Source of the DNA: Bosea sp. 685
GTDB taxonomy: Bacteria; Pseudomonadota; Alphaproteobacteria; Rhizobiales; Beijerinckiaceae
NCBI RefSeq assembly: GCF_031884435.1
Contig: NZ_CP134779.1
Span: forward strand, 2,418,001-2,482,000
Reading direction: 5' to 3'
Length of the DNA stretch: 64,000 bases
This document shows positions 62,788 through 64,000 of the stretch, in pieces. The notes beneath the pieces are model-generated. The model searched no databases. It was not told where the DNA came from and saw only the letters and a program-made list of their open reading frames with translations. Made by a program: the position numbers and the translations under genes. The first letter of the stretch is position 1; each line of letters starts with the position of its first letter.

Positions 62788-64000
62788 GTGCCGAGTTTCT
62801 CGCGCAGTCTCGAACAGGCGCTTCACCGGGCTCTTGCCCTCGCCAATGAACGCCACCACGAATATGCCACGCTGGAACATCTCCTGCTCGCACTGGTCGA
62901 CGACCAGGACGCGGCGGCGGTCATGCGCGCCTGCAGCGTCGATCTCGACACGCTGCGGCGCAATCTGGTCGATTATATCGACGCGGAGCTGACCAACCTC
63001 GTCACCGACGGGCGCGACGATTCCAAGCCGACGGCGGGCTTCCAGCGCGTGATCCAGCGCGCGGTGATTCATGTCCAATCCTCGGGCCGCGAGGAGGTGA
63101 CGGGCGCCAATGTGCTCGTCGCCATGTTCGCCGAGCGCGAGAGCCACGCCGCCTATTTCCTGCAGGAGCAGGACATGACCCGCTACGACGCGGTCAACTA
63201 CATCAGCCATGGCATCGCCAAGCGCCCCGGCGCGAGCGAGGCCAAGCCCGTGCGCGGCGCCGAGGAAGAGCCTGAGCAGCAGCGCGATTCCCGCGCCGCC
63301 GACCAGGGCAACGACGCCGACAAGGACAAGAAGAAGAAGGAAAGCGCGCTCGACGCCTATTGCGTCAACCTCAACCGCAAGGCGCGCGACGGCCGTATCG
63401 ATCCGCTGATCGGCCGCGAGGCCGAGGTCCAGCGCACCATCCAGATCCTTTGCCGCCGGCAGAAGAACAACCCGCTGCTGGTGGGCGAGCCCGGCGTCGG
63501 CAAGACCGCCATCGCCGAGGGCCTGGCGCTCAAGATCATCCGCGGCGAGGTGCCGGAGGTCCTGGAGGACGCGACCGTGTTCTCGCTCGACATGGGCACG
63601 CTGTTAGCCGGCACGCGCTATCGCGGCGATTTCGAGGAACGCCTCAAGCAGGTGATGAAGGAGATCGAGGCCCATCCCAAGGCGATCATGTTCATCGACG
63701 AGATCCATACGGTGATCGGCGCGGGCGCGACCTCGGGCGGCGCGATGGACGCCTCCAATTTGCTCAAGCCCGCGCTGGCCTCGGGCGGGCTGCGTTGCAT
63801 CGGCTCGACCACCTACAAGGAATACCGCCAGTATTTCGAGAAGGACCGGGCGCTGGTGCGCCGCTTCCAGAAGATCGACGTCAACGAGCCGTCGATCCCC
63901 GATGCGATCGAGATCCTGAAGGGGCTGAAGCCCTATTTCGAAGAGTTCCACAAGCTGCGCTACACGGCCGACGCCATCAAGGCGGCGGTCGAGCTCTCGG
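62788..64000 (+). CDS. clpA: ATP-dependent Clp protease ATP-binding subunit ClpA (5' part)
   Basis: The gene starts at GTG 62788, behind AGGAG, and runs off the right edge, so about 404 residues are visible. The N-domain is [20 protein letters not shown] at the start. The first AAA+ module contains Walker A GEPGVGKT at about residue 235, a Walker B with FIDEIHT, and the pore-loop region [12 protein letters not shown]. ClpA unfolds substrates for ClpP and works with ClpS, encoded just upstream. Confidence 0.95.
   Translation, partial: MPSFSRSLEQALHRALALANERHHEYATLEHLLLALVDDQDAAAVMRACSVDLDTLRRNLVDYIDAELTNLVTDGRDDSKPTAGFQRVIQRAVIHVQSSGREEVTGANVLVAMFAERESHAAYFLQEQDMTRYDAVNYISHGIAKRPGASEAKPVRGAEEEPEQQRDSRAADQGNDADKDKKKKESALDAYCVNLNRKARDGRIDPLIGREAEVQRTIQILCRRQKNNPLLVGEPGVGKTAIAEGLALKIIRGEVPEVLEDATVFSLDMGTLLAGTRYRGDFEERLKQVMKEIEAHPKAIMFIDEIHTVIGAGATSGGAMDASNLLKPALASGGLRCIGSTTYKEYRQYFEKDRALVRRFQKIDVNEPSIPDAIEILKGLKPYFEEFHKLRYTADAIKAAVELS

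Overview
The window is about 66% G+C chromosome from an alphaproteobacterium, most likely of the order Hyphomicrobiales and plausibly near Bosea or Methylobacterium. This placement is an inference from gene content: an IalB-family protein, adjacent clpS and clpA, a Cys-type kdsA, cobalamin riboswitches on nrdAB and metE, the aerobic CobF, and an abundance of Liv- and Pot-type uptake operons. No rRNA, tRNA, CRISPR array or intact phage was seen.

Layout. (1) 1-1.2 kb: an iron/siderophore binding protein. (2) 1.3-10.8 kb, minus strand: a compact catabolic operon read from 10.7 to 1.3 kb, holding an IclR regulator, hydantoinase/oxoprolinase HyuA and HyuB, a complete Liv-type ABC importer and a cupin. 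A divergent M20 peptidase lies at 11.1 kb. (3) 12.5-17.3 kb: a GMC oxidoreductase next to a decayed copy of the M20 peptidase end, a B12-binding radical SAM protein and a DUF1345 membrane protein. (4) 17.3-20.3 kb: an HD-domain protein and an MFS transporter divergent from a LysR regulator. (5) 20.5-27.7 kb: an iron-uptake operon (TonB-dependent receptor, binding protein, permease, ATPase), two small proteins and a lone FhuC-type ATPase behind an Irr-like box. (6) 28.5-37.9 kb: a B12-linked block. Here nrdB and nrdA sit behind a cobalamin riboswitch, followed by a decayed 1-kb Tn3-family element carrying a DinB-family gene, then cobF, then a second cobalamin riboswitch driving metE. (7) 38-41.8 kb: a pabB-pabC fusion, a DUF2171 protein, a remnant of an encapsulin shell gene and a type II NADH dehydrogenase. 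(8) 41.9-53.1 kb: a catabolic locus around an IclR regulator. It has a polyamine-type ABC importer, a CaiC-like acyl-CoA ligase, an enoyl-CoA hydratase, a Rossmann protein and a three-subunit FAD/2Fe-2S amine dehydrogenase. Both transcription units carry a near-identical 19-bp putative operator. (9) 53.4-64 kb: mostly housekeeping genes. These are a degenerate peptide-deformylase homologue, an ArsC/Spx-like protein, tgt, queF, eno, kdsA, clpS and the 5' part of clpA, with several transporters between them.

How it fits together. B12 is the main theme of the centre. When cobalamin is present, the two riboswitches should shut off the B12-independent ribonucleotide reductase and methionine synthase, and cobF belongs to the aerobic B12 synthesis pathway. 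Both riboswitches end in the same short hairpin over a GGGG Shine-Dalgarno sequence, which also fixes the metE start as TTG. NrdB has Phe where the radical Tyr is expected, the signature of class Ic (Mn/Fe) reductases. The most notable observations are the DinB-carrying Tn3 mini-element, the encapsulin fragment, the metal-ligand-less deformylase homologue and the IclR-controlled amine/acyl-CoA locus.
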